In this document: one piece after another, positions 55,472-64,000 of the stretch
How the letters are laid out: each line of letters begins with the position of its first letter
Numbering within the stretch: the stretch's first letter is position 1
Origin: Cupriavidus phytohabitans
GTDB lineage: Bacteria > Pseudomonadota > Gammaproteobacteria > Burkholderiales > Burkholderiaceae
Length of the DNA stretch: 64,000 nt
Direction of reading: 5' to 3'
Assembly (NCBI RefSeq): GCF_000426345.1
Contig: NZ_AUFE01000004.1
Coordinates: 1-64,000 of the forward strand
The notes under the pieces: model-generated
What the model was told of the DNA's origin: nothing
The model's database searches: none
Seen by the model: only the letters and a program-made list of their open reading frames with translations
Translations under genes and position numbers: made by a program

Positions 55472-56221
55472 TCAACGCCCCGCCTGCACGACCCGCCCAT
55501 TCAACGGCTGCACCGGCCGCGCATTCATCCGGTAAAGCTTGCGGAACGCCGCCAATTGCGCCGCCGAAATCTCCACCGGCGTTTTCAACACCTGCCACTT
55601 CACATCCTCGCTGCAAGGCGGCGTGGTCAGCGAGCCGGTGAACGCCCAGTAGGATTGCTGCGCGGGCAGCAGCGCCGCCACGTCAATCGGCGCACCCAGC
55701 TCGCGCGATTCACCGGCCCTGGCCGGCAGCCTGGCAAAGACCGGCTGCAACGCCGCATTCTCGCGCCCGGTCTTGAACAGCACCGCCACCACCGCCAGCT
55801 TGCCTTCTGCGTTCTGGTGCACCAGGTGCGCCACCAGCGGGTACGCCTTGCCGTTGATCTTCTCCTCGCTCGGCGTATGGAAGTGGAACTGCACCAGCTT
55901 GTACGCCGTGCCGTCGAACTCGGCTTGCCCGCCCGCAGGCAAGTTGACCTGGATGGTATGGCCGTTGTTGACCACGGTTGCCTGCGTCGCGGTGTAGCCA
56001 AAGCCGATCGGCTTCAGGTCGGCGCTCACGGCCTTGTCGGTACGGATATCGATGGGCGACTGGTGCTTGCCCAGCGTGCAGGTCTTGTAGCCGGCGTCGA
56101 GCTCGCCCCAATGGCCGGCGCCGGTCGGTCCGGCGTAGCTCCAGTGGGTGTCGTTGCCTGCCCAGGCGGCAGGGGCGAGCAGAGCTGCGCAAATGGTGAT
56201 GGCCGGCAGCTTGATGGTCAT
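55472..56221 (-). CDS. Alpha-type carbonic anhydrase, periplasmic
   Basis: 249 residues from ATG 56221, signal peptide MTIKLPAITICAALLAPAAW ending AWAGN. WSYAGPTGAGHWGEL, QSPIDIRTDKA, zinc histidines in LVQFHFHTPSEE and the AHLVHQN segment, and the substrate loop TGSLTTPPCSEDVKW are all intact. Hydrates CO2 to bicarbonate in the periplasm. Longer frame from 56332 is not needed. Convergent with the TauE gene across the repeat pair. Confidence 0.93.
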   Translation of the reverse strand: MTIKLPAITICAALLAPAAWAGNDTHWSYAGPTGAGHWGELDAGYKTCTLGKHQSPIDIRTDKAVSADLKPIGFGYTATQATVVNNGHTIQVNLPAGGQAEFDGTAYKLVQFHFHTPSEEKINGKAYPLVAHLVHQNAEGKLAVVAVLFKTGRENAALQPVFARLPARAGESRELGAPIDVAALLPAQQSYWAFTGSLTTPPCSEDVKWQVLKTPVEISAAQLAAFRKLYRMNARPVQPLNGRVVQAGR

Positions 56222-56399
56222 ATCGGTGCGTCCTCGTGTAGGTGACCCCCTTGTACCCGGATCTCCCGGGTTGGCACGGTCTGATGCCAGGCCTGACCCG
56301 GGCCCGAAATCATGCAGCAAAACTCGCCCCACGCGAACACAGCATTACTGAATTCCGGTCTGCACTGCGCTTATTGCTGGTACATGGCAGACATCATGA

Positions 56400-56431
56400 C
56401 AGGCACGGCCGGCATGATCCGGCCGTGCCTG
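56400..56431 (-). terminator. Hairpin at the end of the DUF3606 gene
   Basis: Perfect 13-bp stem CAGGCACGGCCGG (56400-56412) with 56419-56431, 6-base loop CATGAT, starting 3 bases past the stop of the minus-strand gene. There is no strong T-run, so an attenuating or rho-assisted role is also possible. Confidence 0.6.
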
Positions 56432-56434
56432 GCT

Positions 56435-56635
56435 TCAGTGTGGCGGGGTGCCCGGCTGGCCTGACTCCAGCTGGTCCCGCACCGCGGCGATATGGTCGCC
56501 GGCGGCATCGACGGCCGCTTCGAGATCCTGCTCGCTGCAGTGAAGCTCGCGGCACCAGTACTGCACTTCAAGCGGATCCATCAGGTTAACGCGGCCCGGA
56601 TCCAAAGGCCTGAACTGGCTCGTTGCATCGATCAT
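56435..56635 (-). CDS. Small DUF3606-type protein
   Basis: 66 residues from ATG 56635. GRVNLMDPLEVQYWCRELHCS and EAAVDAAGDHIAAVRDQLESG follow the DUF3606 pattern (DxxRINxxDxxEVxYW then an EExLxxAVxxVG motif). Function unknown. Divergent from the esterase gene. Ends on the 13-bp stem above. Confidence 0.8.
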   Translation of the reverse strand: MIDATSQFRPLDPGRVNLMDPLEVQYWCRELHCSEQDLEAAVDAAGDHIAAVRDQLESGQPGTPPH

Positions 56636-56787
56636 GCTCGCCTCCTGTCCGTGCCTCGGCGCGACACGACCCTTGCATTGTAGGCAGTGATCGCGATCGC
56701 GTTGCATGCAATGCGGACGCTGTGCGCCATGCCATGCACGCGACTCGGCATATGATGCACGGGTTACCCACGCCGACAGGACACCGC

Positions 56788-57888
56788 ATGCCCCGCTCTT
56801 CCGGTGCAAAGCTCTGGTCCACGCTGAACAAGGCCGCCACGCGCAATGCCCGCCGCATGCAGCGCGAGCTCAACCGCAACATCACCAGGCCGATGACCGA
56901 GGCCATCGTGCGCAACGCGGTGAAGCAATCCGCTGCAGTCACCGCGGCCACGCAACGCGCGCTGTCCGGCGTGGTATCGCCGGCCGAGCCGCCGCGCAGC
57001 CGCGGCAGCGGGCGCTGGGAGGAGGGCAGCTGGGGCGCCGGGCCGCTCGCGCCGCGGCGCTATCGCATCTTCGTGCCGGCAGGCGCCAATGGCAGGCGCC
57101 GCGCACCGATGCTGGTGTTGCTGCATGGCTGCGGGCAGGACACCGCCAGCTTCGCCGCGGTCACGCGTGCCGCCGCCGTGGCGCGCGAAGCCGGCTGGGT
57201 GGTGCTGCTGCCCGAGCAGAGTTCGCAGGCGAATGCGCAGCGCTGCTGGAACTGGTTCAAGCCCGCCGGGCAGGGCGCAGTGGAAGCCGGCCTGCTGATG
57301 GCGATGATCGAGCAGGCATGCCGCATGCATCCGGTGGCGGCGAATCGCGTCAGTGTGCTCGGCCTGTCAGCGGGTGGGGCGATGGCATTGACGCTCGGCC
57401 TGCGCTATCCCGCGCGCTTCGCGGCGGTCGGCTCGCATTCCGGTGCAGTGCCGTGGAGCGCCACCAACGCGGCCCAGGCAACACGCGCGATGCGCGGCCA
57501 GCGCGGGCCTGATGCGCAGGCCGTCCGCGCGCTGCGCCTGGGCCTTGCCGGCCGGCGCCCGCCGCCGCTGTTGCTGCTGCATGGCGATGCCGACGCCATG
57601 GTCGATTTCAGCAACGCCACCGCGGCGGCGGCGCTGTGGATGCACCTGCAGCCCGAAGGCGCGCATCCCCTCGCTGCCGTGCCGGCGCGGCGCGTCCAGC
57701 GCGGCATGCGGCGTGCGGTCGATGTGTTCGACTGGACCGAGGGCAAGGCGCCCTACCTGCGGCTGGTGCGGATCGAAGGGCTGGGCCACGCCTGGAGCGG
57801 CGGGGCGGGAGGGCATGCGTTCTCGGATCCGGCGGGGCCCGATGGGTTGAAGCTGGCGTTGCGGTTTTTTCTGGAGGTCGGGGGATAA
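56788..57888 (+). CDS. PHB depolymerase-family esterase (LpqC-like), no signal peptide visible
   Basis: 366 residues from ATG 56788. Oxyanion region LVLLHGCGQDTASFA, lipase box GLSAGGAMALT with Ser194, acid LLHGDADAMVDF and His in GLGHAWSGG. The first 50 residues are basic and helical (TLNKAATRNARRMQRELNRN), unlike the secretory leader of extracellular depolymerases, so it is probably intracellular. Could hydrolyse stored polyhydroxybutyrate (granule protein-like) or another ester; the choice is inference. An earlier in-frame ATG at 56623 is unsupported. Confidence 0.86.
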   Translation: MPRSSGAKLWSTLNKAATRNARRMQRELNRNITRPMTEAIVRNAVKQSAAVTAATQRALSGVVSPAEPPRSRGSGRWEEGSWGAGPLAPRRYRIFVPAGANGRRRAPMLVLLHGCGQDTASFAAVTRAAAVAREAGWVVLLPEQSSQANAQRCWNWFKPAGQGAVEAGLLMAMIEQACRMHPVAANRVSVLGLSAGGAMALTLGLRYPARFAAVGSHSGAVPWSATNAAQATRAMRGQRGPDAQAVRALRLGLAGRRPPPLLLLHGDADAMVDFSNATAAAALWMHLQPEGAHPLAAVPARRVQRGMRRAVDVFDWTEGKAPYLRLVRIEGLGHAWSGGAGGHAFSDPAGPDGLKLALRFFLEVGG

Positions 57889-57894
57889 GCCGCC

Positions 57895-58209
57895 TCACCC
57901 CAGTGACACCGGCTCAATCACCACATCACTGACCGCGCAAGCCACGCACGGCAGGATCAGCCCTTCCTCTTTCTCATCCAGGCTCAGCCCAGGCCATTCG
58001 ATCCGGTAGCGGATGGATCCGGCAAGCAGCCGGCTGGCACAGGCGCGGCAGGTGCCGTTGCGGCAGGAGTTGGGCAGCGGCACGCCGTCGAGCAACGCGG
58101 CTTCCAGCAAGCTCAGTTCGGGCGACGCGGCAAAGGTCTGGCCACCCGGCAGCACCTGTGCGGTGAATTCCCCGTCGATGTCAGCGACGGACGCTGAGGG
58201 TTCATCCAT
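57895..58209 (-). CDS. 2Fe-2S ferredoxin, plant type
   Basis: 104 residues from ATG 58209. Cluster cysteines in LPNSCRNGTCRACASRLL (CxxxxCxxC) and a fourth in ILPCVACA, about 30 residues later. LSLLEAALLDGVPLPNSC is typical of the ferredoxin domain. Short, stand-alone electron carrier; it overlaps the downstream end of the YigZ gene by 8 bases, so the two are co-transcribed. Partner oxygenase not in the window. Confidence 0.88.
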   Translation of the reverse strand: MDEPSASVADIDGEFTAQVLPGGQTFAASPELSLLEAALLDGVPLPNSCRNGTCRACASRLLAGSIRYRIEWPGLSLDEKEEGLILPCVACAVSDVVIEPVSLG

Positions 58210-58819
58210 GGGATTCGTCCTGTGCCTGCGGAAACTGCGCGCGCCCATGGGTGGCGTCGCGCAGGGCATCGCGGGCCGCATCCACTTGCGTGGCTGGAAG
58301 GCGCAGCACCAGCGTTGCCAGCGCGCCGTAGGCGGTATCGGCCAGCGTGCAGCCGTGCTGGGCGGCCTGCTCGATCCAGCGGCGCACGCGCGGCTCGTCG
58401 GCATAGTCGACCGATATCGTCAGCGTGGCGTAGGCGATGCGCTCGATGCGTTCGGCCGACTTCAGCGCGGCGGCGATGGCATCGGTGTAAGCGCGCACCA
58501 ACCCGCCAGCACCCAGCTTGACACCGCCGTAGTAGCGCACCACCGCGGCCAGTACGCCGTCGAGATCGTGGTGGCGCAGTACTTCCAGGATCGGCCGGCC
58601 GGCCGTGCCGGAAGGCTCGCCGTCGTCGGACATGCCCGACGCGCCGCCGGCGAGCAGCGCCCAGCACACATGGGTAGCGGTCGGGTGTTCCGCGCGCAGC
58701 GCCTGCAGCACGGCCATGGCCGCGTCGCGGTCGGCCACCGGCAAGGCCAGGGCCAGGAAACGGCTCTTGCGGATTTCGATTTCGGCCTGGACGGGGCGGG
58801 CTAGCGTGTAGGTCGGCAA
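58202..58819 (-). CDS. YigZ/IMPACT family protein, probable TTG start
   Basis: 205 residues if begun at the TTG of 58819-58817, giving (L)PTYTLARPVQAEIEIRKSRF. The family signature is complete: IRKSRFLALALPV, ATHVCWALLAG, GMSDDGEPSGTAGRPILEVL and VVRYYGGVKLGAGGLVRAY. YigZ/IMPACT proteins are UPF0029; the bacterial role is unclear (linked to translation or stress). No strong Shine-Dalgarno was seen; upstream codons belong to an unconserved region. Confidence 0.78.
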   Translation of the reverse strand: MPTYTLARPVQAEIEIRKSRFLALALPVADRDAAMAVLQALRAEHPTATHVCWALLAGGASGMSDDGEPSGTAGRPILEVLRHHDLDGVLAAVVRYYGGVKLGAGGLVRAYTDAIAAALKSAERIERIAYATLTISVDYADEPRVRRWIEQAAQHGCTLADTAYGALATLVLRLPATQVDAARDALRDATHGRAQFPQAQDESHG

Positions 58820-59082
58820 GCGGGACAGATGGAAAAAAGCTGCGCGGTGCGGTCGCGGACAGAACCCGCAAGTGTACCGCAGCGGATTACCCATCCCGGC
58901 CGCGCCCCGCCTCAAGTGTTGCATCGTCAACTTTCTGTCACAAAGACGCCCTACGATCTGCGGCGGTCGGGCGCAATGCCGTCCGCCGCCCGCCTGTGCC
59001 AACAGGTGCCCGGCCGCCCGCGTGGTGCCGGCGCGATCAAGCAGTCAAAAAACCAGATCCATCCCTTTCCCCGGATAAAACC

Positions 59083-61071
59083 ATGCAACAACAACCTGAT
59101 GCTGGCCGCCGCAAGGCCCTGAAACTGCTGGCGGGCGCGCCGATGCTTCCGCTTGGCCTGGCTTCCGCCGGCCTGCTGGCCGGCTGCGGCGGCGGCGACG
59201 ATGCCGTGGCGGCACCTTCACCCGCCACGGCGCCTGGCGCCACCTTCACCACGGCCGAGTTCATCCCCATGAACGCGCCCACGCTGGCGGAGCCCGCGGC
59301 GATGGCGACCACCACCGTGGGCTCGAGCCTGAAAGTGTCGTTCAGCGACGGCAGCAGCACCACCTACAAGCTTGCATACCAGCCGTTCTTCATCACCGGC
59401 GACATGCTGCCGGACGGCAAGGGCGGCACTGTCGTGGCTGGCGGCTACTACAACATCAACAACCAGCCGATCCTGGACAACTCCGTGGCCGGCAAGGAAC
59501 GCCAGTTCTTCTCCGACGCACCGGACGGCAGCTCGCTGCTGACGCTGGCCAACCCGGCCGTGCCCGGCGTCAAGGGCAACACCGTGTTCGCGGTGGTGCA
59601 GTTCGAGTACACCTCGCGCAACCAGAACAACACCAGCATGTACGGCCTGCTGCCGTCGCCGATCGCCGTGGTGACGCTGGACCAGGACCCCGCCACCGGC
59701 AAGCTGACCCCGGTGAAGTACCACAACGTCGATACCTCCGGCGTCAACGGCCTGTGGATCACCTGCGGCGCGAGCCTGTCGCCGTGGAACACCCACCTGT
59801 CGAGCGAAGAGTACGAAACCGACCTGAAGGACGCCGCGGCTGTCACGCAGCTGCAGGGCTACAGCCAGAACCTGTATGGCGACGCCACCAAGGCCAACGC
59901 CTACAACTACGGCCACCTGCCCGAAGTGACGGTCAACCCAGACGGCACCGGCACCATCAAGAAGCACTACTGCCTCGGCCGCATCTCGCACGAGCTGGTG
60001 CAGGTCATGCCCGACGAGCGCACCGTGCTGATGGGCGACGATGCCACCAACGGTGGCCTGTTCATGTTCATCGCCGACAAGGCGCGCGACCTCTCCAGCG
60101 GCTCGCTGTACGTGGGCAAGTGGCAGCAGACCTCGGGCGTCGGCCCGGGCAGCGCCACGCTGTCGTGGATCAAGCTGGGCAGCGCCACCAGCGCCGAGAT
60201 CCGCGCGCTGGTCGATGGCGGCATCCGGCTGGCCGACATCATGGACGTGCAGACCGCCAACCCGAACGACAGCAGCTACACCCGCATCCTGTACAACGGC
60301 AAGGCCAACTGGATCAAGCTGGTGCCGGGCATGGAAAAGGCCGCGGCCTACCTGGAAACCCACCGCTACGCCGCGCTGGTCGGCGGCAGCCTGGGCTTCA
60401 CCAAGATGGAAGGCACCACGGTCAACATCAAGGACAAGAAGGCCTACTCGGCAATGTCGCGCATCGAGTCGAGCATGCTCGCCGGCAATGCCGCCAACGC
60501 GGGCGACATCCAGGTCGAAGGCCCGTACTCCGGCGCCGTCTATGAGCTGAACCTGAAGGGCGGCCAGACCGACAAGGGCGGAAGCGCCATCGACAGCGAA
60601 TGGGTGCCGGTCGACATGGCCGCGGTGCCGGCGCTGGTCAGCGAAGACCTCGGTGGCGGCAAGATGAAGCAGCAGGACGTGCTCGGCAACTTCGCCAACC
60701 CGGACAAGGTTGCCACGCCCGATAACCTCAAGTTCTCGGAGAAGCTGCGCACGCTGTTCGTCGGCGAGGACAGCAACACCCACGTCAACAACTTCCTGTG
60801 GGCCTACAACGTCGATACGAAAGTGCTGAGCCGCGTACTGTCGTGCCCGGCCGGCGCCGAATCGACCGGCTTGCATGCGGTGGACGAGATCAACGGCTGG
60901 ACCTATGTGATGAGCAACTTCCAGCACGTGGGCGACTGGGAATCGCCGCTGCATGACACGGTCAAGCCCACGCTCGACCCGCTGGTGCGTGCCAATTACA
61001 AGGACCGCTTCGGCGCGGCGGTGGGCTACCTGACCGGGGATCCGACGGGCGTGAAGCTGTCGAAGGCCTGA
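59083..61071 (+). CDS. phoX: PhoX-type alkaline phosphatase, lipoprotein-like leader
   Basis: 662 residues from ATG 59083. N-terminus has a twin-Arg pattern GRRKALKLLAG and a lipobox-like LLAGCGGG, so export by Tat with possible lipid attachment. Later blocks: GDMLPDGKGGTVVAGGYYN, GLWITCGASLSPWNTHLSSEE, GRISHELVQVMPDERTVLMGDD, GEDSNTHVNNFLWAYNVDT, which are PhoX (Fe/Ca phosphatase) features. Hydrolyses phosphomonoesters outside the cytoplasm under phosphate shortage. A single CTGTCA at 58935-58940 hints at a Pho-box half site, weakly. Confidence 0.9.
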   Translation: MQQQPDAGRRKALKLLAGAPMLPLGLASAGLLAGCGGGDDAVAAPSPATAPGATFTTAEFIPMNAPTLAEPAAMATTTVGSSLKVSFSDGSSTTYKLAYQPFFITGDMLPDGKGGTVVAGGYYNINNQPILDNSVAGKERQFFSDAPDGSSLLTLANPAVPGVKGNTVFAVVQFEYTSRNQNNTSMYGLLPSPIAVVTLDQDPATGKLTPVKYHNVDTSGVNGLWITCGASLSPWNTHLSSEEYETDLKDAAAVTQLQGYSQNLYGDATKANAYNYGHLPEVTVNPDGTGTIKKHYCLGRISHELVQVMPDERTVLMGDDATNGGLFMFIADKARDLSSGSLYVGKWQQTSGVGPGSATLSWIKLGSATSAEIRALVDGGIRLADIMDVQTANPNDSSYTRILYNGKANWIKLVPGMEKAAAYLETHRYAALVGGSLGFTKMEGTTVNIKDKKAYSAMSRIESSMLAGNAANAGDIQVEGPYSGAVYELNLKGGQTDKGGSAIDSEWVPVDMAAVPALVSEDLGGGKMKQQDVLGNFANPDKVATPDNLKFSEKLRTLFVGEDSNTHVNNFLWAYNVDTKVLSRVLSCPAGAESTGLHAVDEINGWTYVMSNFQHVGDWESPLHDTVKPTLDPLVRANYKDRFGAAVGYLTGDPTGVKLSKA

Positions 61072-61197
61072 CGCCAGGCGGTCGCCGTGGCATGAAGGCG
61101 GCGGCGATTCGCCGCCGCCGGTGCATCCCGGGTCCGCGCGGAGTCTGCTACGCTAGCCGCTAATCCGGCAAACGAGCCGGCAAACGAGCCAGTCGCC

Positions 61198-61815
61198 ATG
61201 ACCGACCAGACCCACGACCCCGACGCGCGCCGCATGGCGCCCGCCACCGAGCGCAATCGCGCGCCCATCCTCGCGGTGCTGCGCAATGTGCTGCCCGCCA
61301 GCGGCACGGTCCTGGAAATCGCCAGCGGCACCGGCCAGCATGCGGTGCACTTTGCCGCGGCGTTTCCAGGCCTGACCTGGCAGCCGAGCGATCCCGACAG
61401 TGCCGCGCGCGAATCGATTGCCGCATGGACCGCGCATGCGGGGTTGGCCAATGTGCGCGCGCCGCTGGACCTTGACGTGTGCCGCCAGCCCTGGGGCATC
61501 GATGTCGCCGATGCCATTGTCTGCATCAACATGCTCCATATCTCGCCGTGGGCCGCGGCCGAGGCACTGTTCGCCGGCGCGGGCAAGCTACTGAAGCCTG
61601 GCGGCGTGCTCTACCTGTATGGTCCCTATCGCCGCGGCGGCGCGCATACCGCGCCGAGCAATGCCGCCTTCGACGCACAGTTGCGCGCCACGGACGCTGA
61701 ATGGGGCGTGCGCGACATGGAAGACGTGGCTGCGCTGGGCGCAGCGCAGGGATTGCGCTGCGACGAGCCGGTGCCGATGCCGGCGAACAACTTCAGCCTG
61801 GTGTTCCGCAAATAG
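61198..61815 (+). CDS. DUF938 family SAM-dependent methyltransferase
   Basis: 205 residues. SAM site VLEIASGTGQHAVHFA, then CINMLHISPWAAAEALFAGA and LYLYGPYRRGGAHTAPSN, the DUF938 signature. Cytoplasmic, no leader. Substrate not known. Sits alone, with a short intergenic region before it and the convergent TauE gene after. Confidence 0.88.
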   Translation: MTDQTHDPDARRMAPATERNRAPILAVLRNVLPASGTVLEIASGTGQHAVHFAAAFPGLTWQPSDPDSAARESIAAWTAHAGLANVRAPLDLDVCRQPWGIDVADAIVCINMLHISPWAAAEALFAGAGKLLKPGGVLYLYGPYRRGGAHTAPSNAAFDAQLRATDAEWGVRDMEDVAALGAAQGLRCDEPVPMPANNFSLVFRK

Positions 61816-61833
61816 CCGCGTTGCGCGGCGCTT

Positions 61834-62598
61834 TCAGCCGCGCACCAGCATCACGATGGCCGTGGCGATCAGGCACGCGGCAAACAGTTCGCGCAGGCGC
61901 CGCTCGGGCAGCCGGTGCGCCAGCGCCACGCCCCAGGAGATCGTCAGCATGCCGCCCAGCGAAAGCGGAATGCCGCTGGCCCAGTCGACATGCCCGGCGT
62001 GGGCATACGTGCCCAGCGCCACCACCGCGCCGGGCGTCACCAGGGCCAGCGCCAGCCCCTGAGCCGCGGCCTGGCGCAGCCCGAACAGCCCCACCAGCGC
62101 CGGCGCCGCGACCACGCCGCCGCCCACGCTGAAGAAGCCGGAAAAGACGCCGCCGACCGCGCCGACCAGCGGGATCCAGTGCGGCGACACGCGCGCCTGC
62201 TGCGCCGTGGCCGCGCGCCCCGGCAGCAGCCGCCACAGGAAGTACAGCGCCAGCCCGATCATGAAGACCGCGAAGATGCGCCGCAGCGCCTGCGCGTCCA
62301 TCGCGGTGGCCGCGCGTGCCGACAGCCAGGTAGCCAGCACCGCCGACAGGCCCAGCACCAGCGCGGTGCGCAGGGCAATATCCGCGCGCCTGCGGTACTG
62401 CCAGAAGCCGATCAGCACATTGGGCGCGATCATCACGAGTGCGGTGCCTTGCGCCAGCTGCTGGTCCATGCCGTAGATCAGGCCCAATGCCGGGATCGCG
62501 ATCAGCCCGCCGCCGATGCCGAACAGCCCGCCCACCGCGCCGAGCATGCCGCCAAGGCCAAAAATCAGGAGCGAGGACAGCAGGGAATGGTCAGGCAT
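61834..62598 (-). CDS. TauE/SafE family permease, second copy
   Basis: 254 residues from ATG 62598; a TTG frame extends to 62622 but adds nothing. FGLGGMLGAVGGLFGIGGGLIAIPAL is the family repeat, duplicated as GAVGGVFSGFFSVGGGVVAAPAL later; AQGTALVMIAPNVLIGFWQYRR in between. About eight membrane segments. Sulfite or similar anion export; a link with the neighbouring cysteine synthase is possible but the genes are divergent. Confidence 0.87.
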   Translation of the reverse strand: MPDHSLLSSLLIFGLGGMLGAVGGLFGIGGGLIAIPALGLIYGMDQQLAQGTALVMIAPNVLIGFWQYRRRADIALRTALVLGLSAVLATWLSARAATAMDAQALRRIFAVFMIGLALYFLWRLLPGRAATAQQARVSPHWIPLVGAVGGVFSGFFSVGGGVVAAPALVGLFGLRQAAAQGLALALVTPGAVVALGTYAHAGHVDWASGIPLSLGGMLTISWGVALAHRLPERRLRELFAACLIATAIVMLVRG

Positions 62599-62828
62599 CG
62601 GAGGAGGGGTGAGGCAGGGCAAGGCAGGGCAGGGGCAATGCGGGACGTGAAAGCGGCGGCGCGCGAAAAACCGGAAGCGCGAAGCGGAAAGCCGGATGCG
62701 CAGCGGGCACCATCATACGCGACAGGGCCCCGCAGCTGCTTTGCACTAAAATCGTCGTGCATTTCGATCCAGCGGCGCCGGCTGCCCGCCAGGGCGCTGC
62801 CGCGCCGCGCCCCGCCACGGAGAAAACG

Positions 62829-63746
62829 ATGAAGGTCCAGAACATCCTGCAGACGATCGGCAATACCCCGCATATCCGCATCAACCGCCTGTTCGGCAGC
62901 GGGCACGAAGTCTGGATCAAGTCCGAGCGCAGCAATCCGGGCGCCTCGATCAAGGACCGCATCGCGCTGTCGATGGTCGAAGACGCCGAGCGCCGCGGCG
63001 TGCTGAAGCCGGGCGGCACCATCATCGAGCCGACCTCCGGCAACACCGGCATCGGCCTGGCCATGGTGGCCGCGGTCAAGGGCTACAAGCTGGTGCTGGT
63101 GATGCCGGACAGCATGTCGATCGAGCGCCGCCGGCTGATGCTGGCCTACGGCGCCAGCTTCGACCTGACCCCGCGCGAGAAGGGCATGAAGGGCGCGATC
63201 GCGCGTGCCGAGGAACTGGTCGCCGCCACGCCCGGCGCCTGGATGCCGCAGCAGTTCGACAACCCCGCCAACGTCGATGTGCATATGCGCACCACCGCGC
63301 AGGAGATCCTGAGCGACTTCCCCGAAGGGCTCGACGTGCTGATCACCGGCGTCGGCACCGGCGGCCACCTGACCGGCTGCGCCCGGGTGCTGAAGGAAAA
63401 GTGGCCGCAGCTCAAGGTGTTCGGCGTCGAGCCGGTGGCCTCGCCGGTGATCTCCGGCGGCGCGCCGGCACCGCACCCGATCCAGGGCATCGGCGCCGGC
63501 TTTATCCCCGGCAACCTCGACACCGCGCTGCTCGACGGCGTGATCCAGGTCGATGCCGAACCCGCGCGCGAGATGGCCCGCCGCTGCGCGCGCGAAGAAG
63601 GCATCCTGGTCGGCATCTCGTCCGGCGCGACACTGGCCGCGATCGCGCAGAAACTGCCGGAGCTGCCGGCGAATGCGCGCGTGCTGGGCTTCAACTACGA
63701 CACCGGCGAACGCTACCTGACGGTGGAAGGCTTCCTGCCGGCCTGA
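62829..63746 (+). CDS. cysK: Cysteine synthase (O-acetylserine sulfhydrylase)
   Basis: 305 residues from ATG 62829, GGAGA upstream. PLP lysine Lys42 in [14 protein letters not shown], phosphate loop [48 protein letters not shown] and [10 protein letters not shown]. Makes cysteine from O-acetylserine and sulfide. The sequence is nearer to CysK than to CysM in the [10 protein letters not shown] and GIGAGFIP blocks. A possible -10 TAAAAT is at about 62747. Confidence 0.93.
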   Translation: MKVQNILQTIGNTPHIRINRLFGSGHEVWIKSERSNPGASIKDRIALSMVEDAERRGVLKPGGTIIEPTSGNTGIGLAMVAAVKGYKLVLVMPDSMSIERRRLMLAYGASFDLTPREKGMKGAIARAEELVAATPGAWMPQQFDNPANVDVHMRTTAQEILSDFPEGLDVLITGVGTGGHLTGCARVLKEKWPQLKVFGVEPVASPVISGGAPAPHPIQGIGAGFIPGNLDTALLDGVIQVDAEPAREMARRCAREEGILVGISSGATLAAIAQKLPELPANARVLGFNYDTGERYLTVEGFLPA

Positions 63747-63797
63747 GGCCGCTGGCTGGCGGCGACGCCGGGCCAGGCGGTCGGCGGATGCGCGCCG

Positions 63798-64000
63798 TCA
63801 GCGCGAGGACAGGCGGTGGCGCTTGTGCCAGTCGGCCAGCGACTCCTCCGGCCAGGTGTCGCAGTGCACGTGGCCCTTGCCCTTGGGCACATCGACCCAG
63901 GGCGCGGCGGATTCCAGCGAGGCCTCCACCACCTCGGGCGGGCGCGGCAGCGGCGTGTCGATGGCCGACGCGTGCGGATGCACCAGCTCCGGCCAGCGCG
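63798..64000 (-). CDS. Unrecognised protein, C-terminal end only
   Basis: The minus-strand frame runs from beyond the right edge to a stop at 63798. Visible C-terminal residues include WVDVPKGKGHVHCDTWPEES and end in DWHKRHRLSSR. Upstream of the GTG at 63983 the frame stays open (RWPELV), so the true start is outside the window. No domain recognised; His/Lys-rich tail noted. Confidence 0.5.
   Translation of the reverse strand, partial: RWPELVHPHASAIDTPLPRPPEVVEASLESAAPWVDVPKGKGHVHCDTWPEESLADWHKRHRLSSR

Noticed and set aside
58930-58955. Pho box before phoX
   Set aside because: Only one CTGTCA half-site is present; the second half does not fit the 11-base repeat, so I did not list it as a site.

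Overview
The window is GC-rich (roughly two thirds G+C by eye), densely coded and looks like a chromosome segment of a beta-proteobacterium of the Cupriavidus/Ralstonia group. This rests on protein resemblance (LysP, CzcCBA, Burkholderiales-type porin, PhoX, NCS1 carrier), on codon use, and on dispersed CTCTCCC/GGGAGAG palindromes. No search could be run, so genus is an inference. No rRNA, tRNA, insertion sequence, phage gene or CRISPR array was seen.

Layout. (1) 1-3008, minus strand: a purine/ureide unit, with a truncated allantoinase (puuE), an Asp/hydantoin (allantoin) racemase and an NCS1 carrier, preceded by a cluster of GTCTAC boxes. (2) 3392-5562, minus: a TonB-dependent siderophore receptor behind a perfect Fur-like palindrome. 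Its signal-peptide codons contain three copies of an 8-bp repeat that put the natural ATG out of frame. (3) 5981-13055: LysP-like permease, ClsC-like phospholipase D lipoprotein, zinc alcohol dehydrogenase, LysR regulator, an acidic DUF6630-like protein and an ArsR-type regulator. (4) 13293-44299: a 31-kb glycine betaine catabolic region. (5) 44364-45120: debris of an AAA ATPase gene, a possible scar at the edge of region 4. (6) 45186-52937: ECF sigma factor with a mini zinc-finger partner, a small secreted repeat protein, and czcI-czcCBA metal efflux. (7) 52995-64000: unusual cytochrome P450, monooxygenase-fold protein, two TauE/SafE permeases, alpha carbonic anhydrase, DUF3606 protein, PHB-depolymerase-like esterase, ferredoxin, YigZ, PhoX, methyltransferase, cysK and a truncated gene.

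How the betaine region works. Betaine is imported by the binding protein at 38980 with ProV/ProW at 41227-43273. GbcAB demethylates it to dimethylglycine; DgcAB with its own electron-transfer flavoprotein (EtfAB) yields sarcosine; SoxBDAG yields glycine. GlyA converts glycine to serine and SdaA converts serine to pyruvate. Formaldehyde goes to formate through FdhA, and excess 10-formyl-THF is hydrolysed by PurU. A lone GcvT and a FolB-like aldolase add to folate-linked C1 handling. Three GATase1-AraC regulators (GbdR/SouR type) sit among these genes. Short upstream elements repeat with fixed spacing in front of gcvT, sdaA and purU, and a different one in front of the porin and fdhA, suggesting two co-regulated promoter classes.

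Best candidates for something new: the 8-bp slippage tract in the siderophore receptor, the apparent ATT start of the porin, the shared promoter elements, the FolB-like gene fused by overlap to the sox operon, the P450 without ExxR, and the DPY-GAR repeat protein.
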